Positions 1 to 10,757 of a DNA stretch of 64,000 nucleotides are shown here, piece by piece. Origin of the DNA: Scleromitrula shiraiana (lineage: Eukaryota; Ascomycota; Leotiomycetes; Helotiales; Sclerotiniaceae); contig JABELC010000007.1 of assembly GCA_028455995.1 (NCBI GenBank), forward strand, positions 1,437,501 through 1,501,500. Reading direction: 5' to 3'. The notes under the pieces are model-generated. The model searched no databases. It had not been told where the DNA came from and saw only the letters and a program-made list of their open reading frames with translations. Position numbers and translations under genes: made by a program. The first letter of the stretch is position 1. The number at the start of each line of letters is the position of its first letter.

Positions 1-775
1 ACCTTTAAAACTTCGACTTTTCAAGACTATTATATTATATTCTAATATATAATATTTATATCAAATGAAAGCTTTTTTTTCTATATATTCATATATATCT
101 TCATTATTTCCTAATATAATAATTTGCTTGATTTAAATCAAATTAAAATTATAGTATTTTTATATGATTTTTACTTTATATTTAATTAAATATTATAAAT
201 TTTAAAATCATTATTTAATCTTTAAATTTTAATAGCAAATATTTTAATATAAAAATAATTCATATTTAATATTTTAAATAATTCTATAAATAAATGATTG
301 ATTTATTTACATCGACGCAAGAGGTGATTTGTACAAAATCATCGATTTTGAAGCGATTCGCTTATTTTGCGCGTGCTTCAATTTTAATTTGATCGAGTAT
401 TCAATATTAAAAGTTTATAAATATTATATAAAAAGTTTTTATTTTATTATATTTTATATTTTATATAATATTTATATTAAATAAAAACTTTTTCTATCTA
501 TTTAAATTGTATATTATTATTAGTATTGTTTTTTAACATAAAATATTAAATATCAAATTAAATAATATTTTAATATATTATTACTAAGAATTTATAAAAA
601 GACTCGGATATTTTAATTAAAAAGTATATATAATTAAAGTAATTAATATGATTAATATGATTAATACAATGAAAATAATATTAATAAAGATATAACTTGA
701 AATAATTTAAATTAAAATGTTTTATATAAAATTATCAATTTTGAGGTTCATTCAGCAATTTAGCGCGTGCTTCAA
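1..775. repeat. A+T-saturated, probably RIP-degraded repeat block
   Basis: Almost every base is A or T, in sharp contrast to the balanced sequence from about 780 onward, and there is no open frame of any length. Two short G/C-bearing islands resemble each other: around 337-387 and 727-779, both ending in GCGCGTGCTTCAAT. A perfect 15-base inverted repeat lies at 430-444 and 479-493. This pattern is what repeat-induced point mutation leaves of a transposon in a filamentous ascomycete. The element class cannot be named from what remains. Confidence 0.6.
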
Positions 776-1371
776 TGCTCTAACATACTGTCAAGTCATA
801 TCAAATCTATTTACTTGCCATCACTACAATCCATCTAAGTCTCTGGCTTGAAAAGTCACTATCAAGCTTGGTAATCTTAGGTTTGATAAATCTGAAACTG
901 TATTAACATGATTATTGAACCATTTATTCACGACATGGCAAAAACTCGTACAATTCACCAATAAGGCTCACTAATATGGAGAGTTAAACGCAATACTAGA
1001 AGTCAGAACATGTGGAAAATCTGACTAAGATTACTCCAATCCGGGGGGTGAATTAGTAGTCCAACAATGGAGGGTTCTATTGTGCTTAAGTAGAAGCCCT
1101 TCTCCCCTTCGTCAACCTTTTCCCATTAACCGTCTTTCCTCTTCAACCAACCTCAGTCATTCCCTCAATCAAACTCGCTCATTTTTCCAGCGAACTCCCT
1201 TAATAGACTCCCGCAATCAACCTTCTCGGCAAATCTTGAACAAATTCAAAACTCGAATCCAATAATCTTAATAACAAACAACTCTACGTATGCCTATTTG
1301 TCTTGTCATTATAGAGTCTGTTGATCATGCAACTAACATCTCTATACAGGATCATTCAAACATTAGCAAAC
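776..1371. other. Upstream region of the small secreted protein gene, with a likely 5' UTR intron
   Basis: No coding region is supportable here; a 61-codon open frame at 1080-1265 has no recognisable content. A good splice pair lies just upstream of the next gene: donor GTATGC at 1288, branch-like CTAAC near 1332, acceptor TACAG ending at 1349. This 62-base intron would remove an upstream in-frame ATG at 1327, leaving 1372 as the first usable start. Confidence 0.45.
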
Positions 1372-1691
1372 ATGCTTTTCAAAGCTCTCGTTCCTCTCGT
1401 TGCCTTGTTGGTAACCATTCCATCGGCACTGGCTGCTCCGGCTCCCATCGCGGAAGTTGCAGCTTCTCTTGAGAAGCGAACTTGTCCCCCGAGTGAATTC
1501 GAAATGTTATATTGTGGAAGTTGGGCAGGTCTTCCTGCTGTTGTATGTATCCACATGAATTCCCGCGACGCTATATTCTAATATCTCGACAGTACAGCTG
1601 TGATACCCATATGGTAGTGAACGAATGTATAGATGGCAGCTATTGCTATCAGGAAGAGGACTATGGGTTGGCTGCATGTCTGGGGTGGTAG
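1372..1691 (+). CDS. Small secreted cysteine-rich protein, candidate effector or Kex2-processed peptide
   Basis: Two exons, 1372-1542 and 1593-1691, joined across a 50-base GTATGT..CAG intron in phase 0, give an 89-residue protein. Residues 1-21 form a signal peptide (hydrophobic core ending ALA-AP). A short pro-region follows and ends in Lys35-Arg36, a Kex2-type site. The predicted mature part is about 53 residues with six cysteines at 38, 48, 60, 69, 75 and 86, so three disulfides are possible. Without splicing the frame ends soon after the donor, and exon 2 supplies four of the six cysteines, which strongly favours the spliced model. Such layouts are typical of fungal secreted effectors and antimicrobial-type peptides. 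I do not recognise the family and assign no activity. It lies about 600 bases from the A+T-rich block, a common setting for effector genes. Confidence 0.7.
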
Positions 1692-2530
1692 TTATCGGTA
1701 ACATGTTATGAATAGCTACTTCGGCACTATCTGACATAACTCTGCAAAGGGGCAAGGGGGATGGATTGTTGAGCAAATTCCGAGCAAGAGCGACTTAATT
1801 AGTTTGCCTAATCATACTCAACAAGATGATGACTTTTTACACAACTGCACTATTCTATGCTCATACCATTCTATCGTGACTTGTAATTGAAAAGCACAAA
1901 AGAAGGACCATACTTTAGAAAGACAGAAAAGTAGAGTAGAAAAGTATCAATGTGCACACTTACCTAGAATTGGCTTATGTGACGTGGTATTCTATCTTGG
2001 AAGGAGTTGGTTCGATCAGTTGCAATACATGTCGAACTTACACTTGGGTGATATGGATTGCCATATCCAGTGCGTAAAGACAGATCTCACTTTCCGTACA
2101 TAGCGTTAGTTACGGAAAGTTAACAACATAACTTTTCTTTGCTCAACCCATTAGCATATGTCCGATTCTCGTAGCTCGTTTTTTATAACACGTCGCGGTG
2201 GGTTTGATATATAGAAGTAACAATTGAAGTGGTTGTTGAAATTGATGAATGGAGTTAGATGGCTGTGTGGGGTAGATTAGCTTACCCTCATTGCCAGACG
2301 CGTTCTTTCACGAACCAGAAATGAAATTTATAATTAGATCAACGCATCAGAAAATATCTGATTGTTTTATTCAAACATACTGAACATTATTGCGGCAGTT
2401 TTGAGTTCAATAAAGTTCTGCAAACCTTGCATCGAGGCACGTACCTACACTGCATGTGAGCATATCGAAATCGTCGCACTCAACTCTGCAAGTTAGGTAT
2501 TTTTGAGAGAAAACGAGTGAACAAATAATT
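1692..2530. other. Intergenic region, nothing recognised
   Basis: Holds the 3' flank of the small secreted protein gene and the promoter of the MGMT-type gene. A minus-strand open frame at 1507-1776 only overlaps the real gene in antisense. No repeat or RNA gene seen. Confidence 0.5.
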
Positions 2531-3526
2531 ATGTCGAAACAGTTCGAGTCTTTAGCTATCCTCCAAGAATCCTGGAAAGACATGTATCAAAACCAACTTC
2601 CTGCTGCTGCCCGGTCTAAGAACCCCTCACAAGTATATCGCCTCCCATACTTCGCACATTCCCAAACATCTTACTAATCACCTTTTTAGCCCAAATGGCC
2701 AGTTCACAATGACCACTGTTTTGCACGTATAATCCTTGATAAAACAGTAGGAAAAGATACACCATGGACACAGAAAGTTAGAAGTCCCGCATATAAGCAT
2801 ATGAGCGAGGTACAACTGATGGAGAGTATTGAGCTAGGGGGGAAAATTTTAGATGGCGAGGTAGATTTGGTGGAGTTGGATAATCGGAGTTTGAGAATTA
2901 GAGGGAAGATAGAGAAGGGAAGGGGCAGCGCGAAAAGAAAAGGAGAGATGTCTGATGAGGAGATTATGATAGAAAAGACGCCTAAAAAGAGGAAAACTGG
3001 AAAGGTATCTGGATACTTCCAAAAGAAAGAAACATCTCCCACATCTACAACTACATCTGAGAACGATGACTCAAAGCAGCCAAACCAAACTACCCAGTCA
3101 TCGTCTCCAAAACGCCCCAAACCAACGATCACTCCACTATCTTCAGATGATCCTCCTTCACCAAACCCTCAGCTCGTCCAAAAAATCGCCACCTCCACCC
3201 TCACCCCCTTCCGCAAAACAGTACTCTCTCTCCTCCTCCAAATCCCACCCGGAAACTACACAACCTACGGCGCCATATCCGCACATCTCTCCTCATCGCC
3301 CCGAGCAGTAGGTAACGCGTTACGGAATAATCCTTTTGCTCCAGAAGTGCCTTGTCATAGGGTATTAGCAGCGAATGGGGGAATTGGAGGGTTTGAGGGT
3401 AGTTGGGGGAGGGGTGGTGAGGTGGGGAGGAATGATGAGAAGAAGAGGGGTTTATTGAGAGAGGAGGGGGTGAAGTTTGATGGGGGCGGGAAGGTGGTTG
3501 GGAGGGCTTGGGAGGGGTTTAGGTGA
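2531..3526 (+). CDS. MGMT/Ada-type DNA alkyltransferase with an additional N-terminal domain
   Basis: Exons 2531-2632 and 2690-3526 (57-base intron, donor GTATAT, branch TACTAAT, acceptor TTTAG, phase 0) encode 312 residues. The C-terminal part from about residue 195 is the methylated-DNA-cysteine methyltransferase DNA-binding domain: IPPGNYTTYGAIS near 219-231, an SPRAVGNALRNNP helix with the arginine finger, and the alkyl-acceptor motif PCHRV with Cys256. Because the acceptor is Cys rather than the Trp of ATL proteins, direct removal of O6-alkyl groups from guanine in the nucleus is plausible. The N-terminal ~100 residues carry a conserved-looking stretch (PKWPVHNDHCFARI), then a basic linker with PKKRK, a likely nuclear signal. 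The N-terminal module is not part of classic MGMT; I recall it in other fungal homologues but cannot assign a role. Confidence 0.8.
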
Positions 3527-4285
3527 TTGGTTGGTTGATTGACTTATTGATTTGGTATGGGTAGGTGATGCAACTTCACCTTCAGAACGAAAGATTGAAA
3601 TTCATGTGTCTGAGACGAAAAACAAAGATGTGTGAATATATGGTTTTGGGACATTGCAAATCATTATATTCCAAGGTCATGGTAGCAGGTTGCGGTTCCA
3701 TAGGCACTAAGAAGGACGTCGAGAATGAGAGACAGAAGATGGATAAAAGAGGATATGAGAGTGGATTAGGTGGGATGAGTAGATTCTAGATTCCATGCCA
3801 AATCCTACAATACTACATAATATTTGAAGTATATTGCAGTGTTTAATAATAAAGATTTTATTCACGGAGATAGTATGTTTGACTAAACTATATATTTCTA
3901 AGGTGCTGCTTACATTTACATATAGTGCATTTGTAAGGGTTTACCAGTTTTAGTGGTTAGTTGCACTAGGATAATTTATGAATCACCTTCACTATTGATT
4001 AGTTTTTGGTTGAGAATAATGATTAGTCAAAAAAAAAAAAGAATATATTATTCATCTTGATGCCAAAAAAACAATATTGTATGCAAAATGAATAGATTAC
4101 ACATTTAATAATAAATTGTACGCGGATAAATTATTTTCCATGGTTATTCCGATATCTGAACTAAGTACGGGTATCAGTTTCACATTAGAAGTGCAAGAAC
4201 TCCAAAAAGTATACAGGTAAATGTTTAGAATACAAACAAACAAACCAACAACAGTCAACAAAATATATCTCAAACCCTGATCATC
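3527..4285. other. Intergenic region, nothing recognised
   Basis: Separates two genes on the same strand. It contains the MGMT-type 3' flank, A/T-rich spacer with a run of A at about 4029-4040, and the promoter of the AT-hook gene. The short open frame at 3565-3789 is probably 3' UTR. Confidence 0.5.
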
Positions 4286-6418
4286 ATGACTGGGAATGGG
4301 GGTTCTCAAAGCTTTATTGATTTAACTGGAGATGATGAAGAGGAAGATATTGTACTTCCTTCTATTGAAACTGACGAAGTGTTTGATTCTCCTATAGCTA
4401 TAGCGAGTAATACCAACTGCATAAATTACGGTCGACAAGAAGAACATCAAACACATAATTCTTTCTCGCAACAAATTCCGTCTTTACCAATTGATCAGAG
4501 ACCTCATCCTCCACAACCACCTGGCAACCTCTCCCAGTCCGACTGGCATCAACGCAAGTTTGGTATTATTTCAATTGATCTTCAAGCCCCCCCGCAGTTT
4601 CCCATCACCCAACCTATCAAAGGTCCTGGTCTTCAAAAATTTGAATATAATTCAACAACAATAGCTAGTGATGTACTATTTGCTTTCAATGCGCATCCAC
4701 ACCGACATGGATTGAATCACCATCTGAAACCTCTTATTACCTATTTTGGAAACACTGGTATTGACTCTGATCTTGCTACATTACGTTCCGATTTTCCGTA
4801 TATAACTTTCTCGAAGGTGAATTCACGTGGTCCAGGTGCTCCACTACCCGGTTTTGAGAACATGCCACCAACTGGTCAATCATTACAGTCATCATCACAC
4901 CCTCATGTAGGCAATCCTCCTGTACGAAAACCAGTCAAACCTACGCGTGGTGGTGGTTATATAGGGAGAAGCCATCCTGGGCAGTCTGTAAACCATGATC
5001 AATTCACTACAAACCAACCTCGTCAGGGGAATGTATTCCAAGAGCGTCGGCCATCGCACCAATCTTTCGGCTTGCCACCAGACTACCCGGATGCACTCCG
5101 TAACGAGAGTATAGTTGGACAAAACCCTGCTTTTGTAGATACTCGACCTCACCAACAACAAATGCAATATACATTACCCTCACACCCACAACCGATATCC
5201 TATTATTCTTCACCATATAGTCATGCCCCGCAATGGACTGCGCGCCCCGCCTATCACAATCCGATACATATGAATGAACAAACGCACATTCCTTCGTCCA
5301 GACCAGAATATATCAACTCGCCAAATACTTACCAAAGCGGTCCGACTTCAGCCTCCGCTCAAATAGGAGCGCCATCTGGTCCGGTATCCACAATGCTTTC
5401 CACTTTTAACCTCGATGGGATCTCCAGTACGTCTAACACGCCTGCACGACGTGGAAGGCCTCCAAAGAATCTATCTAGTACCCCAGCCGAAAAAGGGCCA
5501 CCCAAAAGAAGGGGCCGACCACCGAAAGATTATGCAGCAATAGTTGCATCTAACGACCCTGAAGTTTTGATGGCAAAAAACTCAGATCAGTCGTCACGTA
5601 AAGCAGCCAAAGGTTTAGATCAAGCCCCCAAAAAACGTGGTAGACCTTTCAAGAACCCAGAATTGGCTGGGGTGGTGGACGAAAGTATTCCTAAAAAGCG
5701 GGGCAGGCCGCCAAAAATCCCTTCACCAGAAGTGGAAGTCGTTCCTCCGGAGCCAACATTTCTGAATTTTACTTGTGAATGGCGAGGATGTCCTGCTGAC
5801 CTGCACAACCTGGAGACATTGAAACTTCATATCTTCAAAGTGCACAACAAAAGGGAGCATGGTTCGTTGTACTGCTTATGGAAAGGTTGTACCACGGTAC
5901 AAACAACTGGGAATGGAACAACGTTGTCACCAAATTCTGGCTCTACTACGCACTATCATTTCAAGATGCAGGAGGAGTGGATGAAGCATATAGATGAAGA
6001 ACATTTGCGCGCTTACGCGTGGCACATGGGGGATGGGCCTAGAGCTTCATTAGGTATGATGCGACACATAGCAGCATAACGTATCGGAATCTCATGCTAA
6101 CAACCACCGATAGACAGAACAGATAGATCTCAATCATTGGCGTCTGCAAGTTGGTTAAATGACAAAGATGGTAGACAAATTACGCCGTCAGTCGAGAATC
6201 AACCTATTGTGGATGGTGACCCAGCGATAAATAATGCGAAGCGATTTAAAAGAAGAATAGATGGTCTACAGTGGACTCTTGATCCGATTGATGACGATGA
6301 TAATAATGATGAGAATTCAACACCACCTACGCAAATTTCAGAGAAAAGTATCCAGGGCGATGTAGATATGGGAAATGGCAGCAACAGCGATGAAGAGGAT
6401 GTGATGGATGAATCTTAA
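4286..6418 (+). CDS. AT-hook and C2H2 zinc-finger nuclear protein, uncharacterised
   Basis: Exons 4286-6053 and 6114-6418, joined across a 60-base intron (donor GTATGA, branch TGCTAAC, acceptor GATAG), give 690 residues; without splicing the frame stops at 6079. The N-terminus has FIDLTGDDEEED (about 10-21), a hydrophobic core flanked by acid like a SUMO-interacting motif. Residues about 160-385 are low-complexity and Pro/Gln/His-rich. Four AT-hook cores of the R-G-R-P type follow at about 388-393, 408-413, 450-455 and 471-476. A C2H2 finger is seen at Cys497, Cys502, His515 and His520, and a second Cys/His cluster lies at about 528-575. The new C-terminus is acidic (DDDDNNDE, NSDEEDVMDES). 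Binding to A/T-rich DNA in the nucleus is expected; target and function are unknown. Confidence 0.75.
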
Positions 6419-8675
6419 GTGTTGGTGGATTGGAGGAACTCCATACGACGATACATAAGAGGAGTAAAATGTCTTATACAATCATATGATTAAAATAGGC
6501 CTTGGGTGGCATATGGTTTTATTCAGGATGCAGTTTGCATAGCACCTACACGTTGTGCCGGTATACAAAAATAGAATTACCATACCAAATATTTAATACA
6601 GATACCATTCAAAGTTAACAATTGGAACTCGATCATCAAATTCGGAAACCAAACTCTGTGAACCAATTCTATGTCGATGATCTGGTACTTACCTAGTTTT
6701 CGAAAAGGTAGATATGTTCATGCCCCAATACAACTGCGATACTTAGATGTTGTTTTTGTTTTCGGGAATAAAATGTTCCTGATGTTATACAAATATGTAA
6801 CTCACCAATCATATTTGATGAAGCTAGACACATTTAGGCTAGCGGATATTAGGACCATATAAATCACCACTTGTGCCTTTTCCGATTCTTCTTTCCTTGC
6901 TTTGACTTTTCTCTCGATATCTTCACAAGGTGGAAAGTATGCCTCATCTGCCTTCTCCTTGCTATATACACTCTCGTGTCATTTCTCTTCTAGGTGTCAG
7001 CTTCGATTCGCCTTTTTTGATCAACCAACCAAAGGACGTTGGCCGACACCATGTTAGTTCAGGGTCGAATTTCGCCTTGTCTTTCTTACAGTATACTTCT
7101 GTGAGAAAGTAACACAAGCTTTCTATACATCTGTACGGAGGTCTCTCTCCAAGTCGGAAGAACTTTGCCCGCGTGATTATTCATGATCTCTTTGGGATGG
7201 ATGGCAATAATATCCTGCTGTTTTTGAGCTGTACCGCACCCCTTTAAATCTTCATGTCCCTTTCGCCCACCTTTGCCATTTTTATTGCAGATGGTGCGCC
7301 CAAAATGCTTAGAGGCATTCTAATGCTTGTGGTCCCGTGGGCTTTGTCATCTCTTTTCTATGTATTGGAACGGTACGATGCAATGAAGCTGAGGTTGTAC
7401 CTCGATGGTTTTTTGAAAACTTCCCGGGACATGCACATATCCAGAATTTTCATTAGATCAAGAAGTATGCACTCTTGCACCATCGGCATATACGAGTAGC
7501 CTTACCCCGCTCGTTGCCGAGAGATGCATTACATACTGTGGCACACCGGTATCGTCGGAAATTAAATAAGTACCGGAATTCTATCCAGTTGGAACAGGCG
7601 AACGTTCCTCCACAGCTTATGGTGTGGAGTGCTTGTGGCGAGGGGAAGCAACCCGATCAGCTAGTCCAATAATACAACAAAGAACTCCATAGTTTGTATT
7701 GTATGGATGGTGCATGTACACCCTTTTCCGTGTTAGCAGACACGCCAATCCACTAACTCTATGGTGGAGAAAGGTACCAAGAGTCGTGCATTTTCAGATG
7801 ACGTGACGGCAAACAAACCACTTCTATATGATGTCAGCCTGCTGAGGATGTTTAAGCGAAGATCGTAGGCGTTTTAATATTTTTAGAACATTTTTCGTAT
7901 CGAAAATCATCAGATTTTGGGCCTTTCCATCAAATCAACACTGCTCCCGAGTCCCCGACTGGTTTCTGCATGCAACATGCACTGCGTAGAGATTAGCGGG
8001 GATATTTTCTTCGCGGTAGTCATTTGGACATTGGTAAGCTGGATTACCCTACCTCAATCTCCTTTTACCTCATCGAAACCTAATATTCTAGGTATAGAAC
8101 CTTCGATTTAGAATCCCGATTTTTTTGTCCCAATATCAAGTTCCAGACAGCCTCTTGCAGTAATCCGACCGCTGTCAACTCTTTCCCGGAACTTGGGCCA
8201 AGCCAAGCCGTAGCACAGCATGTTTATTCTAAATATCACACAGAAGCAAGTGGATTACACGCATTATTGATTATAAGTTTATGATTATTGCAATACGATC
8301 AACTACAACCATGTAGTTTGCACAAAACCCTGCCCTGTGGACTGAAATCCTTACACTCGTTTTTGATGTGCAGCACGATCGTGAATACTCCTGCATCTCG
8401 TGTTATTGAGTCGATATAATATTAATGATACTCGTTATATAATTAGACAATTGTGGCAATAGGTTGAATAGGGACGGTAACCGGGTGATAGTCTCTTTCC
8501 TAACGGAGCATGCATTGCATGGATAGCAAGCGTCAGTACCGTGAGGCTGGTCATGGATTTGGGTTCTATATCATATCTTCTCTTACTTCGAACCCTCTCA
8601 ACTTTCTGATCTTATCCACCAATTCGTTCTTCTCATCTAATCTCGATCTGAGCATTCTCTGGAGGCTTTCAGCTG
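6419..8675. other. 2.2 kb region without a supportable gene
   Basis: Short plus-strand open frames (6671-6862, 6930-7112, 7254-7499, 7475-7672, 7917-8111) share no splice logic and no recognisable protein content. Base composition is ordinary, so this is not an obvious degraded transposon. It probably holds the 3' flank of the AT-hook gene and a long promoter and 5' leader for the oxidase. Confidence 0.45.
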
Positions 8676-10757
8676 ATGTTCAACATGAAGGTCCCTTCAC
8701 ATTCTTCTATGTTCTTAGTGATCGCCGCTTTAAGCTCACTGCCTTTAATATCTGCAGCATCCAACTCAACTACGCTAAGTCCAACTTCTTCAGCAACTGC
8801 GGCCGCTGGGTTGCCAACCACGCAATTAGGCAATCCACCTGGATCATGGACATATCAAGGTTGTTATAGTGATATGATTAATAACACCAGAGCATTGATA
8901 TGGCAATCTGTATTTCCCACCACCAATTCTCTTGCAACATGTCTCAATCAATGTGCTCAGTACGGATATATGGCAGGTGGGATGGAGTATGGGAACGAAT
9001 GTTACTGCGGCGAAGATAAGCATTTAAACATATCTGGTTCTACCAAACAACCAGAAACAGATTGTCAAGTTCCTTGTTCTGGCAATGCTGCGGAAATTTG
9101 TGGTGGTCAGAATAGAATTTCATATTACAGATGGACCGGTGATCCAATCAATGTATTTCATTATCCTACTGGAGCAGCTAAAGGATCATATGAATTCCTG
9201 ATTGGTGGTGTGGTTGTTCCCTTAATCACCACACTTGGTGTCAATGGGAAAGCCATGTTTTTGGAAAAGTCGGGAACTGGAGCACCTAATACAACGGGTG
9301 TCTATGAACTCGATTTGGCTTTTGTGAATGATTTTAACAAAGCTTGGAGGACGTTACATGTCAAAACTGATATCTTCTGTGCGGCGGGCATCACACTCCC
9401 TGATAAAGTAGGAAGACAGCTCAATATTGGTGGTTGGGGTGGTTCTTCAACATTTGGTGTTAGACTCTATTGGCCCGATGGAAAGCCAGGTACACCAGGT
9501 GTCAACGATTGGCAAGAGAACGTTAATGAAGTAGCACTTCTTGAGGGACGATGGTACCCAAGTGCCATGGTCATGACTAATGGCTCTGTGCTCGTTCTTG
9601 GGGGAGAGATTGGTTCTAATCTTGCACCTTCACCATCTTGTGAAATTCTACCACGTCCACCTGGAGGCTACTCTAAACAGCTCGATTGGTTGAAACGCAC
9701 TGACCCCTTCAACCTCTATCCATTCATGTTTGTTTTGCCCGGAGGTGGAATTTTAGTTATCTACTACAACGAGGCCCGCATTTTGGACGAAGTAACCTTC
9801 GATACTATTAGCACCCTTCCCAACCTCCCAGGTTCTGTTGCTGACCGTATGGCTGGAAGATCGTACCCCCTGGAAGGCTCTGCCGTCATGCTTCCTCTTC
9901 ATGCCCCATTCACAGACCCAGTAAAAGTCCTTGTCTGCGGTGGCTCAACGGCTGGAAGTGCCATGGCGATAGATAACTGCGTCTCCACGACCCCCGAAAT
10001 TGCCAACTCCCCCTGGATCATCGAACGCATGCCTTCTCAACGCGTCCTATCATGCATGGTGGCACTCCCAGACGGAACGTACCTAATACTCAACGGTGCA
10101 CAAAAAGGAGTCGCAGGATTTGCTCTCGCCTCAGATCCCAACTTAAACGCACTTCTATACGATCCAACCTTACCTGTCAATCAACGATTCTCCGTGTTGG
10201 ACACAACAATCGTAGCACGTCTCTACCATTCCGAAGCCATTCTCCTCGCAGACGGCCGTGTACTTGTCTCGGGATCCGATCCTCAGGATAAGGTCAATCC
10301 CGAAGAATACCGCGTCGAGGTATTCAACCCACCATACACCCTTTCGGGTCTAGCCGCCCCCTCATTTGCCACCAACAACAAAGACTGGGAATACGGCGCA
10401 GATATCACCATAACCGCTTCCATCCCCTCCGGGAACCTCGGTGCAGTTCGAGTCTCCATGCTCGCGGCCGTTTCCTCAACCCATGGTAATTCAATGGGTC
10501 AAAGAACTCTCTTCTTAGACGTAGAGTGTTCGGGGTCGGCAAATGCGGCTACTTGTTCCATTACGGCGCCGCCGGATGTTCATGTTGCCCCGCCGGGCTG
10601 GTATATGATTTTTGTGTTGGATGGACTTATGCCGGGGGTCAGTCATTGGGTGAGGATTGGGGGGAGTATTGCTGATAAGGCGGGTTTGGGCAATTGGCCA
10701 CAGGGAGCGGATTGGTCGAGGCCTGGGTTAGGGGCTGTTAATGGGTTTATTAGTTGA
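8676..10757 (+). CDS. Secreted WSC-domain glyoxal-oxidase-like copper radical oxidase
   Basis: Single-exon gene, 693 residues, of the AA5_1 copper radical oxidase type, which oxidises aldehydes or related small substrates outside the cell and makes H2O2. A signal peptide covers about 1-27. A Ser/Thr-rich linker follows, then a WSC carbohydrate-binding domain (about 57-152, starting at WTYQGCYSD) and the seven-bladed oxidase domain with a DUF1929 C-terminus. All cofactor residues are present: Cys235 (FCAAG) and Tyr294 (GRWYPS) for the Cys-Tyr radical, axial Tyr517, ligand His518 (RLYHSEA) and ligand His603 (STHGN). So the enzyme looks catalytically intact. The WSC domain suggests attachment to cell wall or plant polysaccharide. 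A second in-frame Met at residue 4 is an alternative start. Substrate cannot be decided from sequence. Confidence 0.88.
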   Translation: MFNMKVPSHSSMFLVIAALSSLPLISAASNSTTLSPTSSATAAAGLPTTQLGNPPGSWTYQGCYSDMINNTRALIWQSVFPTTNSLATCLNQCAQYGYMAGGMEYGNECYCGEDKHLNISGSTKQPETDCQVPCSGNAAEICGGQNRISYYRWTGDPINVFHYPTGAAKGSYEFLIGGVVVPLITTLGVNGKAMFLEKSGTGAPNTTGVYELDLAFVNDFNKAWRTLHVKTDIFCAAGITLPDKVGRQLNIGGWGGSSTFGVRLYWPDGKPGTPGVNDWQENVNEVALLEGRWYPSAMVMTNGSVLVLGGEIGSNLAPSPSCEILPRPPGGYSKQLDWLKRTDPFNLYPFMFVLPGGGILVIYYNEARILDEVTFDTISTLPNLPGSVADRMAGRSYPLEGSAVMLPLHAPFTDPVKVLVCGGSTAGSAMAIDNCVSTTPEIANSPWIIERMPSQRVLSCMVALPDGTYLILNGAQKGVAGFALASDPNLNALLYDPTLPVNQRFSVLDTTIVARLYHSEAILLADGRVLVSGSDPQDKVNPEEYRVEVFNPPYTLSGLAAPSFATNNKDWEYGADITITASIPSGNLGAVRVSMLAAVSSTHGNSMGQRTLFLDVECSGSANAATCSITAPPDVHVAPPGWYMIFVLDGLMPGVSHWVRIGGSIADKAGLGNWPQGADWSRPGLGAVNGFIS

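Noticed and set aside
1080..1265. 61-codon open frame upstream of the secreted protein
   Set aside because: No recognisable domain, no splice continuation, length expected by chance.
6671..8111. Series of plus-strand open frames before the oxidase
   Set aside because: Cannot be joined by plausible introns and show no domain-like content.
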